From Candidatus Cardinium sp. TP (GTDB lineage Bacteria; Bacteroidota; Bacteroidia; Cytophagales; Amoebophilaceae): 63,836 nt of DNA. Below, piece after piece: positions 56,729 through 63,836 of the stretch. How positions within the stretch are numbered: position 1 is the first letter of the stretch; the number at the start of each line of letters is the position of its first letter. The notes beneath the pieces were generated by a model. It was not told the DNA's origin and ran no database searches. It was given only the letters and a program-made list of their open reading frames with translations. The DNA lies in NCBI RefSeq assembly GCF_025215055.1, contig NZ_JANAVR010000004.1, forward strand, positions 1-63,836, read 5' to 3'. The position numbers were made by a program, and so were the translations under genes.

Positions 56729-58789
56729 TTATTGCACCACCACTGTACCAAGTTGTTTGGCAATGCTGCACTCAGAATCTTTAAGCAATTGGTGGACTTT
56801 GAGTAGTTCCATTTCTTCATCTGCAGGCAATGCTTGTGTAAGAGCTGCTCTATTTTCTTCAATAAGCTCTTGTACCAAGCGAATCTTTAACCGAAGGATA
56901 ACCTCTAAACTCAGTCTTTGTGCATTTTGCCCTTCTTCCATCGTATAAATTCCATATTTTTTGACCCAAGCTTCACTAATATCATGAGGAGAGGCGGTTA
57001 AATCAATGGCTATTTTTCTAATGGCGGCTTCCTTACTATCTAAACAGCACTGCATATCTACCAAACCACCTTGCTGAGCGACCGCTTTACAATAATCAAA
57101 AAGTACTTTGCACTCAGTAGATCTAAAGGCTACATCCGCTAACTCCAAGAAAATATAGGTATACAATGGTTTGTCTTCCGCTACTTTTGTTGCACCATAA
57201 GCCAATAGAATGCGCATAATTTCTCGTTCATAGGCTTCAATGCTTGCCGTAAGCTTACTGGTTAAAGGAAGGTTTTTGGGGTCTACATATGGGTTGGTTA
57301 TGGGTCTCCCATGAGGCGTAGCAAATGTTTTTTTTTGCCGCCACACTGGCATAGATTTATGCAGTAATGCACGATAGGTCGTTACAAGTACCTCTTCTTC
57401 TATAGCAAAGAGCTTGCTGCATTTTTTCAAAAATAGGGTGCGCGCTATTTCATCTGGAATGGCAACAATGCTTTGCACGATCTCCCGTATCGCTTTTGCT
57501 TGTGCCACTGGACTCTGTTCAACAGAAAGTAAAAACCCAGCTTTAAAGGTAATAAAGTCTTGAGCAGAACAATGGATATAATGGTTAAAAGCATCTACAC
57601 CTACTTTACGGAGATAACTATCTGGATCCTCCCCGGAGGGCAACAATATAACCTTTACCTCAAGACCCTTGGTCAATAATTTATCTATGCCACGCACCGC
57701 AGCTTGCATACCCGCTTGATCTCCATCAAAGACTAAGGTCACCTTAGCGGTAAAACGATAGAGCGCATCTATCTGGATTTCTGTCAGCGCCGTACCGGCA
57801 GAAGCAACTACTTGCTCTACCCCTGCTCTATGAAAGGCCAATACATCGGTATACCCTTCCACAAGGTAACAATTGCTGACCTGCTTGATAGATTGCTTGG
57901 CAAAAGAAAGCCCATATAGTAAGCTCCCCTTTTGATAAACAGGGGTTTCGGGTGAATTAATATACTTAGGGCTATCTACAGCAGTAGACTGCTTACGTAC
58001 CTCGGTTGCTAATGGCCATTCGGGTGTGGGATCTTGCCTGCGCTCAGCACATACAGCCACGTACCCTGTCGATTGCGCTTCTTCTAAAGATTGTATATCA
58101 GAAGTAGATTGCGCAGGCGTAACCATATGACGCGCGCCAAAGGCAACGACTTGTCCACTACTATTATGAATAGGAAACATCAACCTGCCTCGAAAACGGT
58201 CATAAACCTTCGTGCCATTTTGGACCACCAAGCCTGCCGCAACCAATCGCTCTAAGGTTACGCCTTTTTCTATGGCAAAGGTATAGAATCCATTCCAGCT
58301 ATTCAGGCTATACCCCAACGCAAACTTTTTGGCTATTGCAGGTTGAATGGCCCGTTGCGCCAAATAGGGCAGGGCTACTGTAGCTGCTTCTGGATGATGC
58401 CACAGTAGATCTGCATAATAATTTTTAGCTAAATTCAATAGCATGTAGAGACTTTCTTTGGCTTGATAAGCCTGCAAGTCCTGCATACGCGTTTCCGCTG
58501 ATGCAACTGGTATGCCATACCTTTGGGCAAGAGCGGTAATGGCCTCTACAAAGGAAACACCCTCTATCTGTTGTACAAAAGTGATAACATCTCCAGCAGC
58601 ATCACATCCAAAACATTTGTAAAATCCTTTTGTAGGAGATACCGAAAAGGAAGGGGTCTGTTCATGATGAAAAGGACAACAGGCCCAAAAATTTTGCCCT
58701 TTTTTTTTAAGGGATACAAAATCAGCTACTACCTCTTCAATGCGCGCAACGCGCTGAACGGCTTGAATGGTTGCTTGACTAACGATCAT
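56729..58789 (-). CDS. dnaG: DNA primase with an extra segment in the catalytic core
   Basis: About 686 residues from ATG 58789 (MIVSQATIQAV). The N-terminal CHC2 zinc finger (CCPFHHEQTPSFSV ... KCFGCDAAGD), the catalytic core and the TOPRIM motifs (VEGYTDVLAFHRAG; VTLVFDGDQAG) are all present. Between GARHMVTPAQ and PKYINSPETPVY, where primases usually have a short loop, there are about 55 extra residues (near 253-305). It makes the RNA primers for replication. The 3' end touches a family B element. Confidence 0.92.
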   Translation of the reverse strand: MIVSQATIQAVQRVARIEEVVADFVSLKKKGQNFWACCPFHHEQTPSFSVSPTKGFYKCFGCDAAGDVITFVQQIEGVSFVEAITALAQRYGIPVASAETRMQDLQAYQAKESLYMLLNLAKNYYADLLWHHPEAATVALPYLAQRAIQPAIAKKFALGYSLNSWNGFYTFAIEKGVTLERLVAAGLVVQNGTKVYDRFRGRLMFPIHNSSGQVVAFGARHMVTPAQSTSDIQSLEEAQSTGYVAVCAERRQDPTPEWPLATEVRKQSTAVDSPKYINSPETPVYQKGSLLYGLSFAKQSIKQVSNCYLVEGYTDVLAFHRAGVEQVVASAGTALTEIQIDALYRFTAKVTLVFDGDQAGMQAAVRGIDKLLTKGLEVKVILLPSGEDPDSYLRKVGVDAFNHYIHCSAQDFITFKAGFLLSVEQSPVAQAKAIREIVQSIVAIPDEIARTLFLKKCSKLFAIEEEVLVTTYRALLHKSMPVWRQKKTFATPHGRPITNPYVDPKNLPLTSKLTASIEAYEREIMRILLAYGATKVAEDKPLYTYIFLELADVAFRSTECKVLFDYCKAVAQQGGLVDMQCCLDSKEAAIRKIAIDLTASPHDISEAWVKKYGIYTMEEGQNAQRLSLEVILRLKIRLVQELIEENRAALTQALPADEEMELLKVHQLLKDSECSIAKQLGTVVVQ

Positions 58790-59079
58790 AGTAAGTATAT
58801 TGGGGCATAAAGCTATTTTTATACTGTACATCTAGGCCGCCTGCGAAACGCTACAACAGCTGGTAATGGGCAGTGCGAACCGATACCTTTCCATCAACCT
58901 CATGTAGAATCGCTGTTATCCTGCATAGCTTTGTTGTATGTACCGGTAAAATTTGCATGCGGATGTTGAGTGTTATCGCATTATGCAAAACAAAAATAAA
59001 AAATAAACTAGATTTTACTCCAGAAAAAATAGACCTTGTATCTACAAGTATTGCATGCATTTAAAAAATGTAATCATGC
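58790..59079. other. Intergenic region upstream of dnaG
   Basis: About 290 bases. On the minus strand a frame ending at 58851 contains KLCRITAILHEVDGKVSV, which looks protein-like but lacks a supported start and relatives I know; it may be a gene remnant. The rest must hold the dnaG promoter. Confidence 0.35.
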
Positions 59080-59341
59080 ATATCTATTCACATTACTGGT
59101 TAATAATGATTTTTATCCCACTTTTTTCTTGATAAAAAAGTGGACAAAAAATCAAACCCTCGGTAAAAAGTGGCTGAAAGTGCCATCTTACAGATGGAAA
59201 AACAGAAACCGCCCCCAAAGGGGGCTTCAAAGGAAACTGTTTTTCGACATCATCTGTAAAATGCCACTTTCTAAACCGAGACTTTTTACAGGGGCGTTGT
59301 TCTTTATAATGCAAAAAACCAGTGACTTGAATAACAGATAC
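59080..59341 (+). repeat. Family A repeat, complete but slightly longer
   Basis: Starts ATATCTATTCACATTACTGG and ends CCAGTGACTTGAATAACAGA then TAC at 59341 (262 bp, with small insertions). All arms and the GCCCCCAAAGGGGGC centre are present. It lies upstream of dnaG and beyond the end of the intron-split family C copy. Confidence 0.88.
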
Positions 59342-59360
59342 CTGTCATTTTAATGGGCGC

Positions 59361-59479
59361 TTGCTTCCATTGCGTCCATTTAAAGCGTTTATGTCCGCCG
59401 ATAAAAAAGAACTTGTCGGACATGAGCAACGACGTATACGCGTTAACCATTTCTATCTCTGTGTTAGAATAAATGTCCC
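59361..59479 (-). repeat. Family C repeat, part 1 (split by the intron)
   Basis: Corresponds to 27861-27979 of the intact copy: TTGCTTCCATTGCGTCC end, the TGTCCGCC...GTCGGACA hairpin, the CGTATACGCGTTAACC block and GTGTTAGAATAAATGTCCCT up to the intron. Part 2 is 60216-60246 (TAACGTTGACGCCAGTGAGC). Confidence 0.75.
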
Positions 59480-60215
59480 TGTTATCTAAGCAGAGAGAGT
59501 CACCCCTCCCCACTTGGCTTCAAAACCGTACGTAACAGTTTCCCGTTATACGGCTCCTCTATAAGTTGGGGTTTGTTATACATACTTCTCCATCTAAAAC
59601 ATCTTGAAGCTTACTAAATGTACTTTCATAGCTTGTGATATTGATTATATCCATGTATACCTAACATTTTGTTCGTCCATAACATATAACCAATACTCAT
59701 AACTTTACTTTCCAAATTATAGTGTTTACGTCTGTATATCCTGAGTATTAACTCAGGATATGGCTTCTTAAACAATCCTTCCATATATCAGCATACGGCT
59801 GGCTAACTCATTATTATCTTAATGATAAGTAAGATAGTAAGAGCTGCATTGTGGTTACTCCGTTCCACATTTTCCTTTCTCGTTAAGTTTAGAGTCTTAC
59901 TATTTGACCGAAGCTGAGAACATCTATAACTAAAGTAACTTAACCTTTAGTTCCTATTGTGCTTCGTAAATTTTGTTTTATGCGTTTCAACCTTATTTCC
60001 CATATTTGGCCTAACGACAATTCTGACATAAGTTTCTCTCGTAATCTTGCTTAACTCTGTTTGAAGGGATTTGCTATAAGGTTTAACATTACCTGCTTTT
60101 ATCTCTTGCTTCCATCCTAGAGGGTACCAGACTCTAAAACGTGAGCTATACATTATCCCTGATGTTTGGGGAAGAGGGAATTTAACCCTCACGCTTTCGT
60201 GACTTCGGATCGCAC
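59480..60215 (-). mobile_element. ORF-less group II intron, 736 bases
   Basis: On the minus strand the element begins with the GTGCG consensus at 60215 and ends GATAAC at 59480, the expected AY-type 3' end. Near the 3' end it carries a domain V-like hairpin (GAGCCGTATAACGGGAAACT at about 59563-59544, then GTTACGTACGGTTTTG), with the AGC-type lower stem and a GAAA tetraloop, followed by domain VI-like sequence. Removing these 736 bases restores the family C sequence exactly as in the 27861 copy, which fixes both ends. No reverse transcriptase gene is inside, so it would need one supplied in trans, or be dead. Confidence 0.85.
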
Positions 60216-60296
60216 TAACGTTGACGCCAGTGAGCACACACTTCCTTGCCTCTTGAATCAATGTATGCCTTTGATCAAATAAAAAGTACAATCCCC

Positions 60297-60761
60297 TTAC
60301 CTTAAGCGATCCGCATTAACCAGTTGCTCGTCTTTTTTAATATGATATCGTGCAAATAAACTAGCTATTAAGGCGATAATAGGCAGTATACTACCTATTG
60401 GATAGCTGCTACATCCACCCAGAAGATAGGCTGCATCAGCTTTTTTAATCAGCATAAAGATCAAGATGAGCAATACAACCAATGTGCGGCTTATACCAGC
60501 AACTAAACGAAGTTGTAACTTTCTATTATCATGCCGTATAATGGTATATACTGCGGTCACCATAAGACAACAGGCTAATAAAGCAGACGCAACATAAGGG
60601 AATATAATATGCTGCCCCGTAGAAACGATCAGTGCATAAGACTTCATGGTACAAACATAACCCCAATCTACTTTCACCCAAACTGAAACCTTAAGGAAGG
60701 CAACCATAGCCATACAGACTACCCCCAAATAAAGGGATTGAATTCTTTGAATCATGCGCAA
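60297..60761 (-). CDS. DUF4293 membrane protein
   Basis: 154 residues with the Bacteroidota-specific pattern: MRMIQRIQSLYLGVV at the start, four membrane helices, and the conserved end RYHIKKDEQLVNADRLR. The function of the family is not known to me. It is an inner-membrane protein of a conserved single-copy kind, and so useful as a phylum marker here. tRNA-Asp lies upstream. Confidence 0.85.
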   Translation of the reverse strand: MRMIQRIQSLYLGVVCMAMVAFLKVSVWVKVDWGYVCTMKSYALIVSTGQHIIFPYVASALLACCLMVTAVYTIIRHDNRKLQLRLVAGISRTLVVLLILIFMLIKKADAAYLLGGCSSYPIGSILPIIALIASLFARYHIKKDEQLVNADRLR

Positions 60762-60916
60762 TACGATAATAAAAGAGAGAAAAAAAATAACCTAAAGCAT
60801 TAAGCCATACCAAAAAATTGCATGGCTATAATAGCCTATCCATTTTAATAGGCTACTACATATGTTTCTATTATTTTTTAAGAGGAGCTATGTTTCTATC
60901 TCATACCGGATAGAAG

Positions 60917-60990
60917 CGGTCTGGACGGGACTCGAACCCGCGACCTCCTACGTGACAGGCAGGCATTCTAACCAACTGAACTACCAGACC
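60917..60990 (-). tRNA. tRNA-Asp (GTC)
   Basis: 74 bases. Acceptor GGTCTGG/CCAGACC, discriminator G, D arm AGTTCAGTTGGTTAGAA, anticodon GTC in CTGTCACG, T arm GCGGGTTCGAGTCCCGT. Upstream of the DUF4293 gene on the same strand. Confidence 0.95.
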
Positions 60991-61218
60991 TTAAAATTTA
61001 CATGAACTGTTCCATTCAAATACAAATGTAAGGCATAAATTACTATTTATCAAAAATAATAATCGTTTTATATAGGAAAATAATTGCAAGTTCAAACTCT
61101 CTCATGTAAATTCATGGCATGATAATGAACTTGTTATCTATATAAAGGTGTTGATTGGGCTAATGACCACCCACTCATCAACCTAAATGACTGCATCATT
61201 TTTAAATCAGTATATACT

Positions 61219-61506
61219 ATGACTAAAGCAGAGGTAATTTTAGCAATTTCTCGTAAAACGGGTATTGATAAAGAAGATGTCAAAAATACGTTAGATGAAT
61301 TATTTCGTGTGATTCAAAGTGCTGTAACAGATAATCATCGGGTGCATTTTAGTGGATTTGGTAGTTTCTCTAAAAAAAAGCGAGCTAAAAAAATTGGACG
61401 CAATATTAGTACCAATACCGCTATTGTGGTAGAAGAACACTACATCCCATTTTTTAAGCATTCTAAATTCTTTGCAGCAAAAATTAAGGCTGCTGGTTCG
61501 GTATAA
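61219..61506 (+). CDS. HU/IHF-family DNA-binding protein
   Basis: 95 residues. It has the HU fold: MTKAEVILAISRKTGIDKEDV, then the GFGSFSKKKRAKKIGRN arm with the basic DNA-binding ribbon, and a C-terminal helix. The proline usually at the tip of the ribbon (RNP) is not evident here (RNISTNTAI). It bends and compacts DNA. Single gene with divergent tRNA-Asp upstream. Confidence 0.9.
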   Translation: MTKAEVILAISRKTGIDKEDVKNTLDELFRVIQSAVTDNHRVHFSGFGSFSKKKRAKKIGRNISTNTAIVVEEHYIPFFKHSKFFAAKIKAAGSV

Positions 61507-61742
61507 TTTTTATAAAACTAAATAAATAACTGGTCAAGGTTATATGGCTAAGCGCTCGATAGTAAAAGATACAAAGCAATCTATAGGGGGCACATATAGC
61601 ACGATCCATTTAGGTAGATGGTAGGTTCTAGTCTATCAAATAGATAGATACAAAAACCTTTTTATGCTAATTATTTTATATCCATTCAGCCGTATGGAAA
61701 CACTAGCTAGAAACAATAATAAAGAGGTGATCAATGCTCTTA
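61507..61742. other. Intergenic region after HU
   Basis: About 235 bases. A 26-codon frame (61544-61624, MAKRSIVKDTKQSIGGTYST...) is too short to support. A CTATCAAATAGATAG dyad (about 61636-61650) could form a small hairpin. Otherwise nothing. Confidence 0.4.
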
Positions 61743-62064
61743 GTATCTGTTCACGCAATGGCGTCAACCTAAGGAATATATTTTATTTATTGTCAAATAA
61801 AAACATCTATTCTCGCCATTGGTTAATAAGGCATTTTTATTTTACTTTTTGCTTGGTAAAAAAGTAATAAAAAATCAAGCCCTCGACAAAAAGTCGCTGA
61901 AAGTGGCATCTTACAGATAGAAAAACAGGAAGCACTCCCTTTGGGGACTTCAAAGGAAACTTTTTTTCCTAATCATCTGCATGATGACAGTTGCTACACC
62001 GCGACTTTTTACAGGCGTGTTGTTCTTTTTTAATGCAAAAAAACAGTGACTTGAACGACAGATG
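61743..62064 (+). repeat. Family B end joined to a family A copy
   Basis: Starts with a hybrid terminus (GTATCTGTTCACGCAATGGC then GTCAACCTAAGGA), continues with the family B middle to CTCGCCATTGG (about 61827) and runs into a worn family A body with the centre GCACTCCCTTTGGGGAC and end CAGTGACTTGAACGACAGAT. It lies between the convergent genes HU and pth; a further B-like end (GTACTTGTTCAACTCAATGG, inverted, about 62075-62095) touches the pth stop. Confidence 0.75.
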
Positions 62065-62098
62065 TCTAGTATTATTTGCCATTGAGTTGAACAAGTAC

Positions 62099-62656
62099 TT
62101 AGTTAAACTGGTTCATGGCATAAACCATGCCTTTATTGGACCAAGCCATCAATATTTGGCTTGCCCTATCTAAGTGGCCATCCATATCTTGTAATTCTTT
62201 TGTATTAAAATTGGCCAATACAAAATCGGCAAGGCCCCCTTTAGGAAAATCATTCCCAATACCCACGCGAAGACGAGGATAGTGATCTGAAGCTAAAGCC
62301 TCAGCAATACTTTTTAAACCATTATGGCCTGCATGAGAACCCTTGGCCCGCAAACGCATTGTACCGAAAGGAAGGGTGCTATCATCTACAATCGTTAAAC
62401 TCTGCTCAATGGGTATGTTTAAGTGATGCAACCAATACCGAACGGACCTACCACTGTCATTCATATAGGTTGTAGGCTTAATCATATAGACTTGATGATG
62501 GTTGTAAGCAAAAAAGGCAACAGCAGCCAATCTACCTACTCGAAATGCAACTTTTTGTTGAGCTGCTAGATGATCTACTACTAAAAAGCCTACATTATGT
62601 CTGGTATAAGCATATGCTGCACCAATATTACCCAAGCCAACCAACAATACCTTCAT
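62099..62656 (-). CDS. pth: Peptidyl-tRNA hydrolase
   Basis: 185 residues, with the motif GLGNIGAAYAYTRHNVGF (N10, catalytic H20) at the start and DDSTLPFGTMRLRAKGSHAGHNGLKSI in the middle. It releases tRNA from stalled peptidyl-tRNA. It is downstream of rplY on the same strand with a 92-base gap, the usual rplY-pth pairing. The stop codon lies on the edge of a family B-like terminus. Confidence 0.95.
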   Translation of the reverse strand: MKVLLVGLGNIGAAYAYTRHNVGFLVVDHLAAQQKVAFRVGRLAAVAFFAYNHHQVYMIKPTTYMNDSGRSVRYWLHHLNIPIEQSLTIVDDSTLPFGTMRLRAKGSHAGHNGLKSIAEALASDHYPRLRVGIGNDFPKGGLADFVLANFNTKELQDMDGHLDRASQILMAWSNKGMVYAMNQFN

Positions 62657-62748
62657 AGACTATTTTATGCGCCCAGACCAATAGCTTACCCGCTATCCTT
62701 TCAGCCAATGCCGTTAGACTTTTTTTGAAACATACAAAAGGTGATTTG

Positions 62749-63336
62749 CTACTTTTTACCTTTTTTCTCTTCTTTACTCGCTGCACTACGCAATGCCCTT
62801 GGAATTTCAATAGAAGCCACTGGTGTATTAGGTAAAGCTAAAATCGTATAGTTTGCTACTGGAATTTGGTGTACGCGTACAATTTGTCCTAAGTCCAGAT
62901 CAGAAACATCGATATCTACCATCGATGGCATATCCTTAGGATAAGCAGCAATCGTTAACTTCCTTTGTTTTTTAGAAAGCACTCCCCCTTTGGCCACACC
63001 TATGGCTTTACCAACAAAGGCAGTAGGAATCTGCATTTTAATTTTTTTATCATCAAAAATTTGCAAGAAATCCACGTGCAACATCATTTCACTTACAGGA
63101 TGGAATTGCATTTCCTGTAGAATACACCTGTAAACAGATCCTTCAATGTTTAAATCTACAAAATGGGCATAAGGTGTGTAAACCAAATCACGTAAAAAAA
63201 CCATAGGCACATAAAAATGCAGTTGCTCTGACCCGCCATACAACACACCCGGAACTTGTGCAGCTGTGCGTAACTTTTTAGACTCAACCTTACCGAGATT
63301 CGCTCTTTTATACCCTAAAATCTCTATTACTTTCAT
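62749..63336 (-). CDS. rplY: Ribosomal protein bL25, Ctc/TL5 form
   Basis: 195 residues, the long CTC form with an N-terminal 5S rRNA-binding domain (IEILGYKRANLGKVESKKLRTAAQVPGVLYGG) and the C-terminal TL5 domain (VDFLQIFDDKKIKMQIP, then VDIDVSDLDLGQIVRV), ending in a lysine-rich tail. It belongs to the central protuberance of the large subunit. ATG 63336 gives MKVIEILGYKR. Confidence 0.94.
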   Translation of the reverse strand: MKVIEILGYKRANLGKVESKKLRTAAQVPGVLYGGSEQLHFYVPMVFLRDLVYTPYAHFVDLNIEGSVYRCILQEMQFHPVSEMMLHVDFLQIFDDKKIKMQIPTAFVGKAIGVAKGGVLSKKQRKLTIAAYPKDMPSMVDIDVSDLDLGQIVRVHQIPVANYTILALPNTPVASIEIPRALRSAASKEEKKGKK

Positions 63337-63534
63337 ATCTATCGTTTATAATCAATTTAAAAATAAAATATTTCTAATACGCATGCACCCAGGATTTAAC
63401 CTACCGCTACCGTAATTTAACCATTACTTAATAAAACCAAATTTAATAAAAAAACCGAGATAAAAAAACAGCTATAATGGACTGAATTTTTCAGACATAT
63501 TTTTCTTACTTTTCTTTCCTATTTTTCCCCTTTT

Positions 63535-63709
63535 CTAGGCTACCATTTTTAAATGATTAAGATAAACGTTCATAGGTTTTTGATAGTTAATACTAGAATG
63601 AAACCTTTGGTAATTATATTTAGTAATGTAACTATTAATTCCCTTTTTTAGGGATTTAATAGTTTTAAACTCATTTATAAAGAGGTAATTATATTTTAGT
63701 GTTCTAAAA
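63535..63709 (-). pseudogene. C-terminal fragment of an IS3-type transposase
   Basis: Reads FRTLKYNYLFINEFKTIKSL ... INSYITKYNYQRFHSSINYQ and ends KPMNVYLNHLKMVA with a TAG at 63535. The pattern LKYNY-x5-EF ... YNYQRFHSSINYQKP is that of the end of IS3-family DDE transposases. The frame stops abruptly at 63709 because an IS481-like element begins at 63710; the catalytic part is missing. Confidence 0.75.
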
Positions 63710-63836
63710 TGTAGTAGTTAGGATTTAATCTGACAATTGTTAAATTATGATGATATAAATCTTAACTACTATGAACTTACATCAAAAAATTATCAAGCCT
63801 AAATTAGGGTTATTGGAACTAGCTAAAACATTAGGC
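63710..63836 (+). mobile_element. Left end of an IS481-like insertion sequence (cut by window)
   Basis: Begins with the inverted repeat TGTAGTAGTTAGGATTTAAT, which matches the one at 93-125. It sits inside the IS3-type fragment, showing that it inserted later. The transposase gene starts at 63771 and runs off the window. Confidence 0.75.
63771..63836 (+). CDS. Transposase N-terminus (partial)
   Basis: Twenty-two codons from ATG 63771: MNLHQKIIKPKLGLLELAKT then LG. This is the opening I associate with IS481-family integrase-type transposases with an N-terminal helix-turn-helix. The rest lies beyond the window, so no catalytic residues can be seen. Confidence 0.65.
   Translation, partial: MNLHQKIIKPKLGLLELAKTLG

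Noticed and set aside
59036-59353. Open frames of 60-105 codons recurring in several family A copies (also near 19727-19981, 25391-25614, 29650-29895, 61664-61867)
   Set aside because: Their sequences recur because the DNA repeat recurs; frames differ in start and end between copies, are broken in others, and follow the palindrome on both strands.
59947-60291. A 114-codon frame on the minus strand before the DUF4293 stop
   Set aside because: It crosses the 5' end of the group II intron, so it would join repeat and intron sequence; intron domain I explains the bases.

Overview
The window reads as a piece of the chromosome of a reduced, host-associated member of the Bacteroidota. The best match I recognise is the Amoebophilaceae (the Cardinium/Amoebophilus group). 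This rests on gene content and style, not on a database search: Bacteroidota-type housekeeping proteins (a DUF4293 protein, a chlamydia-like Hc1 histone fragment protein, the order tRNA-Thr/Gly/Tyr - tuf - tRNA-Trp - secE - nusG - rplKAJL - rpoBC), eukaryote-like proteins (two ankyrin-repeat proteins, a ubiquitin-specific-protease-like lipoprotein), few operons, and many dispersed repeats between genes. Shine-Dalgarno motifs are mostly absent, as is common in this phylum.

Layout. 1-125 is the right end of an IS481-like element; 168-999 is a frameshifted lipoprotein gene. 1316-13276 carries mtaB, rsmG, pdhC, tilS, an ABC exporter, trxA, alaS and a USP-like lipoprotein gene that overlaps alaS. 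13481-25330 carries a large orphan lipoprotein, uvrA, mscL, ruvX-lpxB, a beta-barrel candidate and polA. 25732-36996 holds phospholipid genes (cdsA, psd), gltX, a small ankyrin protein, a 1199-residue transporter/kinase-like/SpoT-HD-like fusion, a flavin reductase, an M50 peptidase and a second, degenerate USP-like lipoprotein. 37576-41523 has a 20-repeat ankyrin protein, the Hc1-like protein and a decayed DUF2278 gene. 41974-55294 is the RNA polymerase/ribosomal-protein/EF-Tu block with four tRNAs. 55595-63336 has a beta-barrel candidate, tRNA-Arg, dnaG, an ORF-less group II intron, a DUF4293 protein, tRNA-Asp, HU, pth and rplY. The right edge is an IS3-type transposase remnant cut by a second IS481-like element.

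The most distinctive structure is a set of palindromic, transposon-like repeats without genes. Family A has a full-length form of exactly 257 bp (three copies), a 93 bp form (three copies), terminal inverted repeats starting GTATCTGTTC, and nested insertions. Families B and C have related ends (GTATGTGTTCAG). Every larger copy lies downstream of at least one gene, several gene stop codons sit on or inside a repeat terminus, and one C copy is split precisely by the group II intron. These repeats fill almost all longer intergenic regions.

How the genes fit together: most are core information processing (transcription, translation, replication, repair) and envelope maintenance (phosphatidylethanolamine synthesis, one lipid A step, mechanosensitive channel, exporter). 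The accessory part points to interaction with a eukaryotic host: exported lipoproteins with USP folds, a secreted ankyrin protein and beta-barrel surface proteins. These host roles are inference.
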